The notes beneath the pieces were generated by a model. The model did no database searches and was not told the origin of the DNA. It was given only the letters and a program-made list of their open reading frames with translations. A stretch of DNA of 64,000 bases from Dipteris shenzhenensis (lineage: Eukaryota > Polypodiophyta > Polypodiopsida > Gleicheniales): the NCBI GenBank assembly GCA_047967505.1, contig CM106539.1. One strand, given 5' to 3'. Each line of letters begins with the position of its first letter. Position 1 is the first letter of the stretch. Positions 1 through 13,500 of this stretch are shown here, one piece after another. A program made the position numbers and the translations under genes.

Positions 1-974
1 GAACCCTATATGTGGGTCTCAAACCAAACTCAACTAACTAAGGTGGCATACTAACTGAGCCACGAACTAGTGTAGATAAGGATAGCTGTCATCCAGCTAT
101 TATTCATGGGCGGTGTACCAACCGCATCTCCAGCTAACAAGTCGGTGACATAAATGCACAACAGTCACCCTGGCATATCGCGAGTGGTGGAGCTCGATAT
201 CTCAACAGTTGTTGCTATCTCTAGAGCTACTGCTACTACTATTGCTATTGCCCCTACTAGTGCTACTATTGACTTGGACATTTTGGAGCATCATACATTG
301 GGTTTTTGGATGTCTAGCAACTCCTTGTTGGCCTATCTACACAAGGGATTTTAGCCACATATTGGAGCCTACTAGATACTATTATTTTCTCCCTATAGAG
401 TCCTTGATCTCTTATTGGCAAGGACTTGTGCACCTATGGTTATTGATGTTAAAGATTCAAATATTTCTTAGCAAGTCTAACTGTAGTCTTGATGATATCA
501 GGTAAAACTTTTTCTTTAGAATATACAAACACCAAAAAACGGACAGCCACCCTTTTTCTTGCCTTATGCTCAAGAGGGAATCCATAAGAACTATCCTATG
601 TATAAAAATGGTGGCCATAAGAGCTACGTTATGGGCTACCCTAGTTCTTGCCTTATGTCCAAAAGAGGGACCATGGGTTGCCTTATTTATTATCTTACAT
701 CCAAAAGAGAAGCCAAATGTCTTTTATGTATGTTTGAACGATGTAGAGATTCCATATAATTTAAAGTTATTATAAAAGTAGATAGAGAAGATAGCATGAA
801 AATCATAAGATCATCATTAAATGCAAACAATAATCCAAGGATATGAAGTGATAAGTTTGCATTATCAAGTTTTTGTCAAATATCATCTTTTATCATCAGT
901 TTTTTAACCTTTTAAGCTCTAGCAAGAATGAAGACATTACAAAATTAGTAGGTATAATTGAAAATATTAATGCA
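1..974. other. 3' flank of PEX12, no gene seen
   Basis: This is AT-rich sequence downstream of the PEX12 stop. At 555-715 a loose repeat of a CTTATG-tCcAAAAGAG block occurs about three times. I saw no convincing coding region or clear polyadenylation signal. Confidence 0.5.
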
Positions 975-1043
975 TTATGAGTCTTTAAGGATCCTTATTT
1001 GATTGACTTTTGTGGGCATCAATGTGATGGGGCATACTCCATG
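975..1043 (-). CDS. PEX12: PEX12 exon 9 (stop codon)
   Basis: After a GTGCAG acceptor it reads HGV, then CPITLMPTKVNQIRILKDS, then TAA. This matches the CPVTLIPASVDQIRRLFQDT end of Arabidopsis PEX12 at the same distance from the terminus. Confidence 0.93.
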   Translation of the reverse strand, partial: HGVCPITLMPTKVNQIRILKDS

Positions 1044-4000
1044 CTGCACATTGCAAATTCAGCACAAATATCACCAACTCAGTGAGTAGGGGAAAATGGC
1101 TTATTGCTTTAAAATGTAGTGACATAGCTTCATTTGCATGTACAATTACATGTAATAGATCAAGATCTTACCTTCTCCACATATTCAGATATGCATTGAT
1201 AGCAAAACAAACATCCAGAAGGAACACATAATGCTGATGTCATTCTTGGTTTATCACATAGGGGACAATTTTGACTTCTTTTTGGAAACGTGATGCCTTC
1301 TTTTGGAAATGTGATCCCTTCTTTTGAACCCTACAATGTCTCATAGCAAAAACATAGAATAAGTGTGCAAGAATATGATGATGAACATATTTTCCAATCT
1401 AAGATAATGCCTTTTGTTTGAATAAGATAGCTATTTGCCCAAGTAAAATTGGTAGCTAGCTCTTTGGGAGTTGTTAACTTATTGTGTTTCAATTAGATCT
1501 TATTTTAGTTGTTTTTAAAATTCCATAGCTGCTACTCTTAATTGTTTAAAAACATGAGCAAAGTGTCATGCTAAGATATTGTCTTATAAGAACAGATGTC
1601 ATGCCATTACGATAAAACAAGGCATTAAACCTTATTTATGAAACATGTATCTCTCACTTGACATGGTGTTTGTGAATGCCACTATTATGTAGACCACACT
1701 AGTTCAAGAAATTTCCTTTCCAATCATATGCTATGCTCATCTAATGATAACTATCTATCACAAGAAAGCAATGGATCTAGTTCCTTGCCTATTCCTTATT
1801 GGATATTAAATAAGTGAGCTTCCTCTAGCTATTGTTCTTTTTCATTCCAAGCTACTCCACAAACTAAAGGATCCCTCTTCCTTGTATTTTTGTATACAGT
1901 AAGAAATTCTATCTTGATTGTTCACTATAAACTTGTTGTTAGATACATTAGGATAATGAATTGGGTATAAAGTTTTTTGAAATCGGGCTAGAATGCTTTG
2001 ATCTATGGTAGGCTCATTGGAACTAGTAGATTTAACTCGTAGAGAAGCGAATGGTTGAGCATGGATTTTGTGTTGAAGCTCCACATGATGAAGTCTAAAT
2101 GGCATCCAAGAGAAAATTTGCCAAATATATACAATCTCTCCAAATCCATTGTTGAAATGAAATTCATGTATGATGTTCTAGTGATCATATGAAAATTTGA
2201 TACGGAGATGCTATAAACTCCATAAGACAATAGATGTAAAAATGCAAAAAATTGTAGAGCTTAAACCATTCGATAAAATCTTAGAAGTAGACTTTAATAA
2301 GGTAGAAAGAGTGAACTCAAGACAATGCACTGTAAGTGTTTTGCTAGTTGATGTGTAGTATGTTGTGGTATATTTGACTCAAGTGAGTCTCATCTCTATA
2401 TGTTCTGGCATATTTGATTGAAGTGAATCTCATGTTTATATGTTGTGGTATATTTGATTGAAGTGAGTCTCATGTCTATATCTTGAAGCCATTACAACCC
2501 TTATTATATAGATAATCCAAATCACATTGGAATCATAAGTTCAATTTGGACTTTACTTTAGGCGAGTTCACAATTATGATTGCATAAATACATCTTAAGA
2601 GGACGTGATGATGTACCTTAGGTGGAGGTGGTGGAAGAGGTGGCTGGTACCAATAACCATGTAAAGTCCTCCTTTTGATTTTGCATTTTTCTTCATACCA
2701 CCAATGCCACCATTTTTCAACCTATTGATAGAGCAAGGATCAAAACTTCATTCACCTAAAGCTAAAATATTTTAGCTCTTCTTCCTTATTTTAAAAGTCT
2801 CATAAAATTTAATAATTGATACTAAAACTTGCTAAAGTGTTACAAAACTATGAGGTTTTACGAGAAGACCATAAATATTGCAAGATACTAAGTAAATGTC
2901 ATCATCATAATCATTATCATCTTGAGCTTCCGTATTTTGGATAACTTCATATGCCATGAAAGTGAGTATGTGTGGCTTACTTCTTTGAAAAAAAGGGCAG
3001 CGAGATGGCCAACAAGTACATAGTCCAACATGGTATGAATAGTTTGAAGTAATGATCTCTACAAAAGTGCAAATACAAAAAAGTTAGTGCCCTAACTGTA
3101 AATAATTTGAAAAGTTTAATTATACATGGGACTCAATATCCATGCTAAGTATATTTATAGTGTTTATGAGGGAGCAAATGAGCTTACTAAATACATGTTG
3201 TGAGTGCATATACAATGCATGTAGTGTAGGTGTGTACTAAGTTTTGAAGCCTTGCTTTTCTACCTTAGCACACACCAACAAGCTAACATTTCTTGTGCTT
3301 ATGCTTCTTGGTCTATGCTAAGTTTTGAAGCCTTCCCTTTCTAACTCCAAGAAGAAGCTAAATTACCCTTTTTCTCACCTTGACCTATAGTTATTGATTC
3401 AAAATTTTGCAACTAAAGAAATGAAGAATGAGTCTTCAAGATAAGGTGGATGTTTCTAAGTCATCAAGGATAAGCGACCAAGATAAGGTGGAGGTTACCA
3501 ATATATTTATCATGAGTGGCTAAAGCTTTTCAGCCTTTGATTATGCAAGTACATGGGATAATATCAAATGGAAGCATTTCGTGACCATCCATTGGGACAA
3601 GCCTACAATAGTGTAAGTGCATGCATCCCTATGGCAAAAAACAGATATAATGATATGTTGAAGTTGAAATTGACTCAAGATTTAAAACTCTTCCCCTGTC
3701 CATTAAATGATCAGAGACTTGTGACCACATGTGCAAATGGATGCATGCACACATGCCCCTCCCATGCACATGCGTGTGTATGCACATACACTCATGCATG
3801 TAAGAAAATAGTACGCAGCGGAAGATAACAACAAAACGCAAGTACACGATGGAAAGCTGGAGAGAATACAAAAATTCTGATATACCAAACTGCTGATACA
3901 ACTGATGGTTGGCTGTCCACCCGTGCGCTCTACAGACAGAGCTTCGATGGTGATCTAGACAGATGCTGGATGGAGGACTATGAGCGTGAAGAACTGGTGA

Positions 4001-4530
4001 TCTGATGATAGGGGGTGGCCACTTATATAGTGTAAGTGGTTGACGGTCGGCTTTGTAATAGGCAATCGGCCTAATAGACAGTCGGCCTGGAAGACCACCC
4101 GACCCTTCAGAAAACATGCCGACGGGCAGATGAAGGATCGCGCATAGGTCATACCGTCGGGCCTGGGGCTACCGGCAGCCCCCGGACCCTGCCGCTGGGG
4201 GCTTTGCCCCAGACCCCCACCGGGGGCCTGCACCCCCTGGACCCCCTGCTATCGGGGGGGCTATCGCCCCCCCGAACCCCCCCTTTGTGCAGACGGGTAT
4301 CTACTCTTGGCTCCTAAGCCGTCTCATAACCATCTGGTCTACTCTAAGACCCCTTCCAGTGTCTAAACTAGGGATCCCTCCCAATATCTGATGCCCATCA
4401 TGGCTTCTCCTCATATGGGGGCCTTACAACATTGGGTACACAGAATATTGGTGGGTTACATGAGAGGTGGACATTTGAGCTAACTCTAACAATGCATGCA
4501 TGTGTGTGTGCATGCACGCATGTGCATGGG

Positions 4531-4577
<47 letters not shown>

Positions 4578-7500
4578 GCATGCATGCATGCTTGAGAGTG
4601 GGAACACTATTATATGAGAAATATATCAATGAGGCAAGATTAAATAGATATTAAAGTTCAAATCAATCAATGACAACAATGATTATAGGATTTCTAAAAG
4701 AAAAAGTCGCTAAGGATAGACATGAATATATGAAAATAGATTATTGTTAATGCTTAGTTTCATTAGTGAGGACTATAGTTAACCAAATTATTTCCCTTAT
4801 AAATATTCTTTATTAGGCTAAGTATTATGTTACAAAGACTTGCGATGTAAATATCCTTGATCTATATCTACCTAATTTATCAATAACACTCAACATATTA
4901 ACAATACCCATCAAAAGGCCTTTTTTCTAAACATTAATTTGAGCACTTGCAAAAAGATAAATTGATTTAAAGGGCATAATACACAGTGAAACTTGATACA
5001 TGGACATATATTTCAACCAAAAGTTGAGAATAAAGTTATTGCTAGATAAGGAGCTGCAAACAAGTGATATTTGAGCCCTTTCCTGAGCCCTTTCCTTGGC
5101 TTTTCTTCCTCTCTAGCTGCTCATACCTTCAACTCTCCTTTACTCCTTGTCTCTCTTGTTTCATTGTGGAGGACTATAGTTATCCAAATTATTTCCCTAA
5201 TAAATTTTCTTTATTAGGCTAAGTATTATGTTACATAGACTTGCGATGTAAATATCCTTGATCTATATCTGCCTAATTTGTCAATAACACTCAACATATT
5301 AACAATACCCATCAAAAGGCCTTTTTTCTAAACATTAATTTGAGCACTTGCAAAAAGATAAATTGATTTAAAGGGCATAATAAAAAGTGAAACTTGATAC
5401 ATGGACATATATTTCAACCAATAGTTGAGAATAAAGTTATTGCTAGATAAGGAGCTACAAACAAGTGATATTTGAGCCCTTTCCTTGGCTTTTCTTCCTC
5501 TCTAGCTGCTCATACCTTCAACTCTCCTTTACTCCTTGTTTCTCTTTTATAAAATTTAAGTACATGAATCCCAATTTAATTTTCCAAGTGCATGATATAA
5601 TAATAACCCAAGAAATCAACCTAAGCCAAAAAATGAGACCCTATGGTCTAGCTATGGTTTTCTTGCATTTCTCATGTTATTTTACCATAATTTCTATGAT
5701 CCTTCCACATGCATCCCCTAGAAGCTTTTCTAGGGGGATAATTTGGGCTACTACAAAGAACGAAGCTTTTACAATTAAAAAATTAAAGTCAATCTTTTTT
5801 TAGATTGCCTATCTTACATAGGTTGTTGTATGATATATGTATTTTCATCCTTTAAGGCCTTTTTAATTGGTGAATTGGGCTAGATGTAGTGATTAGCCTA
5901 GTATCCCTTGAATTTTCATCTTTCTAAAGCTTTGTTAAATAAGCATAGCAAGCTTTTAGCTTGTTTTTCATCAATACTACATGATCGCTCTTTTACTCTC
6001 TTATTTGCTTTCATCTTCTCATCTCATCTCATAATTCTTTCAATCTTTATGATTATAAAATACCCCCCCTCCTTACTATTGGAATTTTCCTCTCATGGCA
6101 TCCTCCACTTTTCACCTATTTAGACTCCTCTTGGTTGAGCCATCTAAGAGATTCCTAGTCAAATTGTACATCGTGTAACTTATATGGGTAGAGTATTGGT
6201 GATTAGGAAAACTACAAATAGACCCTTTTGATGTCCATTAATTTTTTTGTAGGTAGCCTTTTTGTTGTATGTGGAGTCTGATCCTATTTTTAGAGCTTGT
6301 TTTAAGTCACTTTTTGGACCCAGGCATGCTTATATGTTGGCCCTAGGGTTTGGACAACATACAAGCCTTACCAACACAAGCACAAGAGCGGATGGTGCTT
6401 GTGATTGGCGATTAGGTAACGTACTTCATTGACTAAATTTCAACTAGCAAGCATCAACAACAACAACAACAATAGAAAGCGGTGACCCCAAGTTTGAGGA
6501 AGTCTAGGCAACTTGAAGCAAAGGGTGGTAGACACATGGCGTGCAAGGGTCTAGTGTTATGAATGTGCTAGCAAAAGAAGTCAGTTTTGTTAGTCTACTT
6601 ATGAAGAAGCATTGTGATAGGGAGCAAAAGAGATGAGTGACATTGTGGTTCACGATCTCTTTCTCACCTGGCTTACTAGGTAGGAGCTTGATACTACTAA
6701 GTGCTTGATACTACTGAGTGTTTAAAACCAAGGTGGCTTGGTTTTAAACAGACTCCTTTGATATATTGTGGCTTTTACTTCAAGCTATTCATAAGTTATC
6801 TCTCTATTTGCTAAACTATTAAAAAACTTGATACCCCATCATAATATAGTTTCCCCGTTCAATAGCAACCTTGACCTTTGAGTTATTTTTTTGGCATCTA
6901 CTTTCATCACACCCAAGCATGCATGTACATAGCTCACTAAGGATTGAAAGAGTGAGCATCTTCATGTGACCACTACATGGGTTGGTTTAACACTTCATGA
7001 GCATTGAACACTGAGCATTAGTAAGTTAACCATTGGGAGAGCAAACTAGAGCATTAACATTTGGTGATCCTACTGGGGAAGGGTCAATTGAATTTGTGAG
7101 TTGATGTGCTATCAATTAGTGGAATCAATTGAATTGAGTGTAGCAAGCCTAGGATTGGAGTGAACAATCATTGCGAGAGAGAGGTTCATGTTGACGAGTG
7201 ATGAGTTGAAGCAAATTCTAGGTGTCATGAGCGACTACAAGACATACCTACGAGTAACCACAAATGAGTGGCATGGTCTACTAATGTGCTTGATGACTAG
7301 AATGTGGAATAAAGAAAGAATTACATAGCCAATCTTCTATTTCATGTCTTAGCCAATGTTTGATACATAGTTGAAAGAGGATAAAGTATGCGACTAGGCA
7401 CAAAGAGTTCCTAAGTTAAAGAAATTGGCTACATCTAACCACGAGAACTGGTATGGTCTTGGAGCCAGAATTGGGTTCGCAAAGGAGGTAGGTAGAAGCA

Positions 7501-10500
7501 TCAACAATCCAAAACGAGTGTAGAGCATGAGGAGAGAGACTCAGCCTTGCTATCCCAGAGGTGGAAGTTGATTATTATTCACTATCTCTTCCCCCCCACC
7601 ACTGATCACTCATGTCTGACTTTCAGCATGTTGGTCTCCATGCCAACCACAAGACAAGGTCCACCAGCCTCTACACAAGTCTAGATGTACTTTGACCATG
7701 CCATTGATGCAGTATACAAGAGTCACATATCGCATGAGCTACCAAACTGCCTTGGGGATATGCAAACCCATGCCACCTCATGCATTCTAGTATCAATGGT
7801 TTAGGATGCCACACTTAGATCAGAAGGACGAACCACTGGTAATTGACTAAGGCATTCCAAAAGACCAATAGACAAGGGTCCATTATTGCAAATGGAGTCT
7901 GAGCACTCATCCATGGAGAGCTTGGACGTAGAACGATTAGCCATTTCCTCTATTGATCCTCAACATGAGCATGAGGATTATGACAATGAAAGAAGAGAAT
8001 CACTTCTTCGATACTCAATTGCTCTTCCAAAGGGACATCATCAAGAAAGGCATGATCAAGGAAGACTAGCTACCATGGATGGTCAAAGAACCAAAAAATT
8101 TTATGAATGGCATGCTTTTGATGGACATAGATGCCACTGAGAACCTAAAGGGGTGAACATAAAGAAAATAAGGCAATTTGCATGATAAGGAGGTGTACCA
8201 GCCAATCAACCTTTGGCAGACCTAAGGCATACAACAATTCCTATGGAAAAACTTAGAATCAATCACCAATTCCTATGGATCAACTTAGAACGATCATCAA
8301 TGACTCGATACACACAAAGGTGGGTATTAAAATGGAGATTTGGAGGCCCTATTCTTCTGAATGGACATCATGTGCACCCAATTTATGGAGCTAACCACGT
8401 GGAAGATTCAAGAGAGTGAATAGGGAATTATAAGGCCCTATCAAATATTAAAGTAAAATTCTATAACTTCAAAGGTACTGTTGATGAATACCTATATAGC
8501 CATCTTCAAAGTTTCTTGCAGGTGTGTCATATAAATGGTGCCACAATAGATTTAAAAAAATGGACCAGTTTTAATGTACTTTGATAGAAAATGCATAGAG
8601 ATGGTTCAACCAATTTTCAATTGGGTATTTCCCTAATTGTTGGTAAGCTATGTTTGAAACGTTTCTACATCAATTTAGATAGGAAATAAATGAATAAAAT
8701 GTTTGCATCAAGATGAGTGAACTAAAACAAAATAAGGGTGAATTTGTCCAAGATTTTCTGCTTCAAATGTGAGCACTTATCAAACCACTTGACTAATGTG
8801 CCTAACGACAAGTCTATGAGAGCCTATTTGATTATGGGATGCACCCAAGTGGACTTGTGCAAGTAGAAATAGCAAATTCAACTAAAACATATGACCAAAA
8901 TAGAAAATTGACTAGCTCTTGCTATGCCAAACGACAAGTCTATGAGAGCTTGGTTGATATATGGGATACACCCAAGTGGACTTACACAAGCCAAAAATAG
9001 TAAATTTGACTAAGACATATGAGAGACTAGTTGATTACGGGATGCACCTAGGTGGACTTGCACAAGCTAGAAATAGTAAAAGTGACTAAGGCATATGAGG
9101 AATTTGTTGATTGAGTTGTAGTTCTAGAAAAGAGTGAAGGCCTTAAAGGCAAGACAAAGAAGAAAGATGTAGAAAATGACACTAAAGAAACACCACTAGC
9201 AAAGAAAGATAAGCTCAAGTCTATGCTAAAAAAGGCACTGAAGGAATTGGGCATTTGAGGGAAGGCAAGTAGTAATGAGAAATAGTACAATAAGTGTTCT
9301 TAGGAATGGCCACCTAGAAGAAGATTGCAAAACCAAGTATTGCAACACTTGCACTAAGTTTGGGCATGATGAATCTAATTATTGGTTCAATGGCAAAAGT
9401 CACAAAGTATCTACCAACCAAGTGACAATTGATATTGGGACTACAAGTGACCAACCGCCAAGTCCCAAGAAAAATAAGGAGAAAGGTAAAAATAGAAAGG
9501 AGAAGAATATATATCCTGTAAAGGTCCAATGGTTTTGTTGTGGAGAGAACCATCTTTGTTCTGACTATCAAACTTGGCCACACATCCAAAGTTCCTTAAA
9601 ACTAATATGAGACAAAAGGAAGTGGATCCAAAGTGCTAAGCAATCGTAGCCAAGTTACCAAGCACATTGGAAGCCCAAGTGGTCGCTCGACTGAAGGGTC
9701 CAGTTGCAACCTCTATAGACAGTGGTGCATCAGATAAAGATGTTAATTGGAAATCCCAAAGGAGGTAGCTACTAAAATTGCCAGGGAATTAAAGGCTAGG
9801 GAACTATTAGTTGAAATGCCATCTGAGTAGTTTTAGCCACTTTCAACTAAACCAGGCGAGTCCTCAAAGTCTAAAGAACAAAATGTGGAACAAGAACCGA
9901 GCACTTAATCCAATTCTAGTGCAGAGCTAGCCCAAGCATGGGAAATATTCAAGAGAATGAAAATCAGCCTTACATTTGCTAAATTGATGCAAATAGCTTC
10001 ATATTGCCATGAATATTTTTTGAGTAAATCAAGGAATCTGAAGAGCAATCGAAAGAGGTCGATTGTTTGGTTACTATTCCTATTGCATCGACACACCTAT
10101 GGTGGCTGAAGAAGTACCAATTAGTACTTTAATAAGGAAAAAACTAGGCTATACCAGGTGATTGTAGATGGTGGTTCAAGGGTGAACATTATTTATGGAT
10201 ATATTACAAAATGGTTGAAGTTTAGGACATTCAAGCCATTTCCTTTCTGAGTGTGAATGGAAAATCAATGACGATTGACCCCAAAGGTATGCTACAGGAT
10301 GTTGTTATTTTGTAGGAGGAATTTATTAGATAATTAGTTTTATTATAATTTATATGGAGAAGAATGCCTATCCTATCCTATTAGGATGTCCTTGGCTTAA
10401 GAGTGCAAATTGACTGCATGATTGGGGATCATAGGAAATGATCATCAAAGCTGATGGCAAAAATATGTGCATTCTAACCAACCCTCAGAGGGTATCGGAT

Positions 10501-13500
10501 AGTTTGTACCCTAAAGATTTGGAAGTTGTAGACCCATTTTCCAAACATGTGGAGTTACACTTGATAGATTTATAGATCCTTGCTATTGGAGAAACTGATA
10601 TTATTCAAGTGGATACTCATATAGCAAAAGTTGAAGGCCAAGAAAATTGCAAAATAGAAAGATCTATTTTTTGAGGAACTTAACTGAAGATATTGAAGGG
10701 AAGACAAAGTGGTAAAGACACAACTTACTATTACATGCATTGGAATTGAATAGTTAGTTCCAAAGCTAGGCATAGAAGACAAGCCTACAACAGTGGTGGT
10801 AAGTGCCAATCTCTTTTATGGGAAACTCCAAATTGTCAAAGAAATTTTCACCAGCTAAAAAGATGTTTTTGCCTGGAATTATGCTGATCTTCAAGAAGTT
10901 CCACCTAAGTTAGAATTTCTTTGGTATGGGATGCCAACCCAATCTAACAACAAAGATATAGAATGAATCCAAACTATGATAAGCAAGTCAAAGCTGAATT
11001 AGATCACATCCCCAAGGGTGTGGATAGAGCCAATATTCATTAGTGGCAAACAACCTTCTAGATGCAATCTAGTGTCTTAACCAAAAGCTTGTGCTTGCAC
11101 CTCTAGTAATTGCTCCCAAGTCTCATTCACAACATGTTGATAATCACACATGTTCAAGAATGCACCATCTTTGTTGTAACATTTTCCAATTCTAGGAGTA
11201 GATGTTCAGGCATGCTAGCTCTCCAAGCCTCTTGTGATTATTCTTGGATGTCAAGAATGCTCATGGTAGAATGGGATGGATCTTTAGGGTAATGTAAATG
11301 ACTTGGATGTCAAGAATGCTCATGATAGAATGGGATGGATCTTTAGGGTAATGTAAGCGAAAATTGATTTACTTTATGACGTTGATCGACGACTATAGTA
11401 GAAGAATATGGATATACTTCTTGAAGACTAAAGATGAGTCTTTTAGTAAGCTCAAAGAATGACATGTAATGGTTGAGAAAGAAACAGGGAGGAAGGTGAA
11501 GAAGTTGAGATCAGACAGAGGTGGAGAGTTCACATCAAGTGAATTCAAAAGTTACTGCAAAAGTCACGGGATCAAGAGGTAGAAACCCTTGCCACATACA
11601 TCACAGCAAAATGGAGTAGTAGAGTGCAAGATGCACATCATCTACAAAATGGGTAGGAGTATGATGAAAGGGAAAGATTTGCCAAAGACTTTCTGGGCTG
11701 AAGCATGTAACACGGCAGTTTACATTCTGAATCATAGCTACACGAAGGCTGTGAATAGGATGACTCCACTGCAAGCCTTTTCTAGTAAGAAACCTTCAGC
11801 TGCACATTTCAGAGTTTTTGGATGTGACTGTTTTGTGCATGTCCCTGATGCTAACAGGACCAAATGGGAACCAAAGAGCCGGAAATGTATTTTCTTGGGC
11901 TACAGTGAAAGAGGCGAAGGGTTACCGTCTCTATAATCCTGTTATCAAGAAGGTAATAGTAAGTTGCGATGTGGTCTTCTTAGAACAACCGCATCAATTG
12001 GAGGAGGATGCTTCCTTCCCAGACAACCAGGACTAGGATATCCATCCATTACAATCATCAACAATAGACCAAACTCCCCCAACAGTGCTTGGGAGGACTC
12101 AAGATAAATAAGAGGAAGAAGAGCCTGTAGAACCACAATGGCAACGGCCATTCCTGAAGTGGGTAAAGAAGCTTTTGGATAACAAAGAACCTCTAGACAT
12201 TGAGGAGGAACCATCTGAACACCGCTGGTCGAAGACATTAGAGGAGTAAAGAAGGGTGCAGGAACACTTGGTCAACTATGCTTTGATGATAGAGGTGATT
12301 TGTGCTAAAGAACCCAAGTGTCTTGAAGAGGCACAGGGTGATGATAGGTGGATGGAGGCTATGTAGTCAGAGTATGGCTCCATAATGAAGAACAACACTT
12401 GGGACCTTGTGGATCGACCACCAAAACACAAGGTAATCAGCACCAAGTGGGTGTACAAGACCAAGTACAAATCCGACAGCATGTTGGAAAAGTACAAGGC
12501 TCGGCTCATGGAAAAAGGCTTTGCACAAGTACATGGTTTTAATTATCAGGATAATTTTGCTCCCACATCTTGACTAACCACAATTCGTAGTGTTTTGGCT
12601 TTAGCAGCACAGGAAAGCTGGCCCGTGTTTTAGATGGATGTAAATCCACCTTTTTGAATGGAGATCTCAAGGAGGAGGTATACGTCCGAACAACCACTAG
12701 GTTTTGTGATCCCTAGTTCAGAAGGTAAAGTCTATAAATTGAACAAGGCACTTTACAGGCAAAAACAAGCCCCATGAGCATGGTGGATTGATGCCTACTT
12801 TCTACAAAACAGGTTCACTTGTCATAATAGGGAATCATGAAGAGAAGATCTCGCAGACAAAGCATTTGCTAGGAAGAGAGTTTGAAATGACATACCTTTG
12901 ACTTATGCATTTCTCTTTGGGGATTGAAGTTTGGCAAGAGCCAAAACAGATCTTCATTTCACAGCTGAAGTATGCTGGAGAGATACTAAAGGCATTTGGC
13001 ATGGCTGAGTGCAAGACAGTTGGCACTCCTATGGAGGTTGATGTGAAGCTCTCGAATGAGGAATCATCACTATTCGTGGACGAAGCAAAGTATAGAAGGC
13101 TTTTGGGCAGCTTGATTTACTTGTGCAACACATGGCCGGATATCAGTTCTACGACTAGTGCACTAAGCACGTTTTCCAATAAGCCCCGAGAGAACCATTG
13201 GAGGGCAAGGATGTGGGTGCTGAAATGTGGGGGTTAAAGGTCACTGTGCCTTAACCCCAGTTATGTACAATACTCAAACACATATATAAATGAATGAAAA
13301 AGAAGATTAGGGTGGTTCTACACCCACCAAACTTGTGTGGCTCTCTGTCTCTCTCTCTCGCTCTCTCTCCCTCTTCCGTTCTTGCTTCCGTTGAGAGCAC
13401 TCTCAACTGGTATCAGAGCCCGGGTGATCTAGCTGAGCGTGCGTGAATGCTTGAAGCTCAGCAGCTCTGTGGGAGGAAGGAGAAGCTCTGTGGGAAGCTT

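Noticed and set aside
3629-4117. Minus-strand 162-codon frame
   Set aside because: It runs through the solo LTR and its flank and has no protein similarity.
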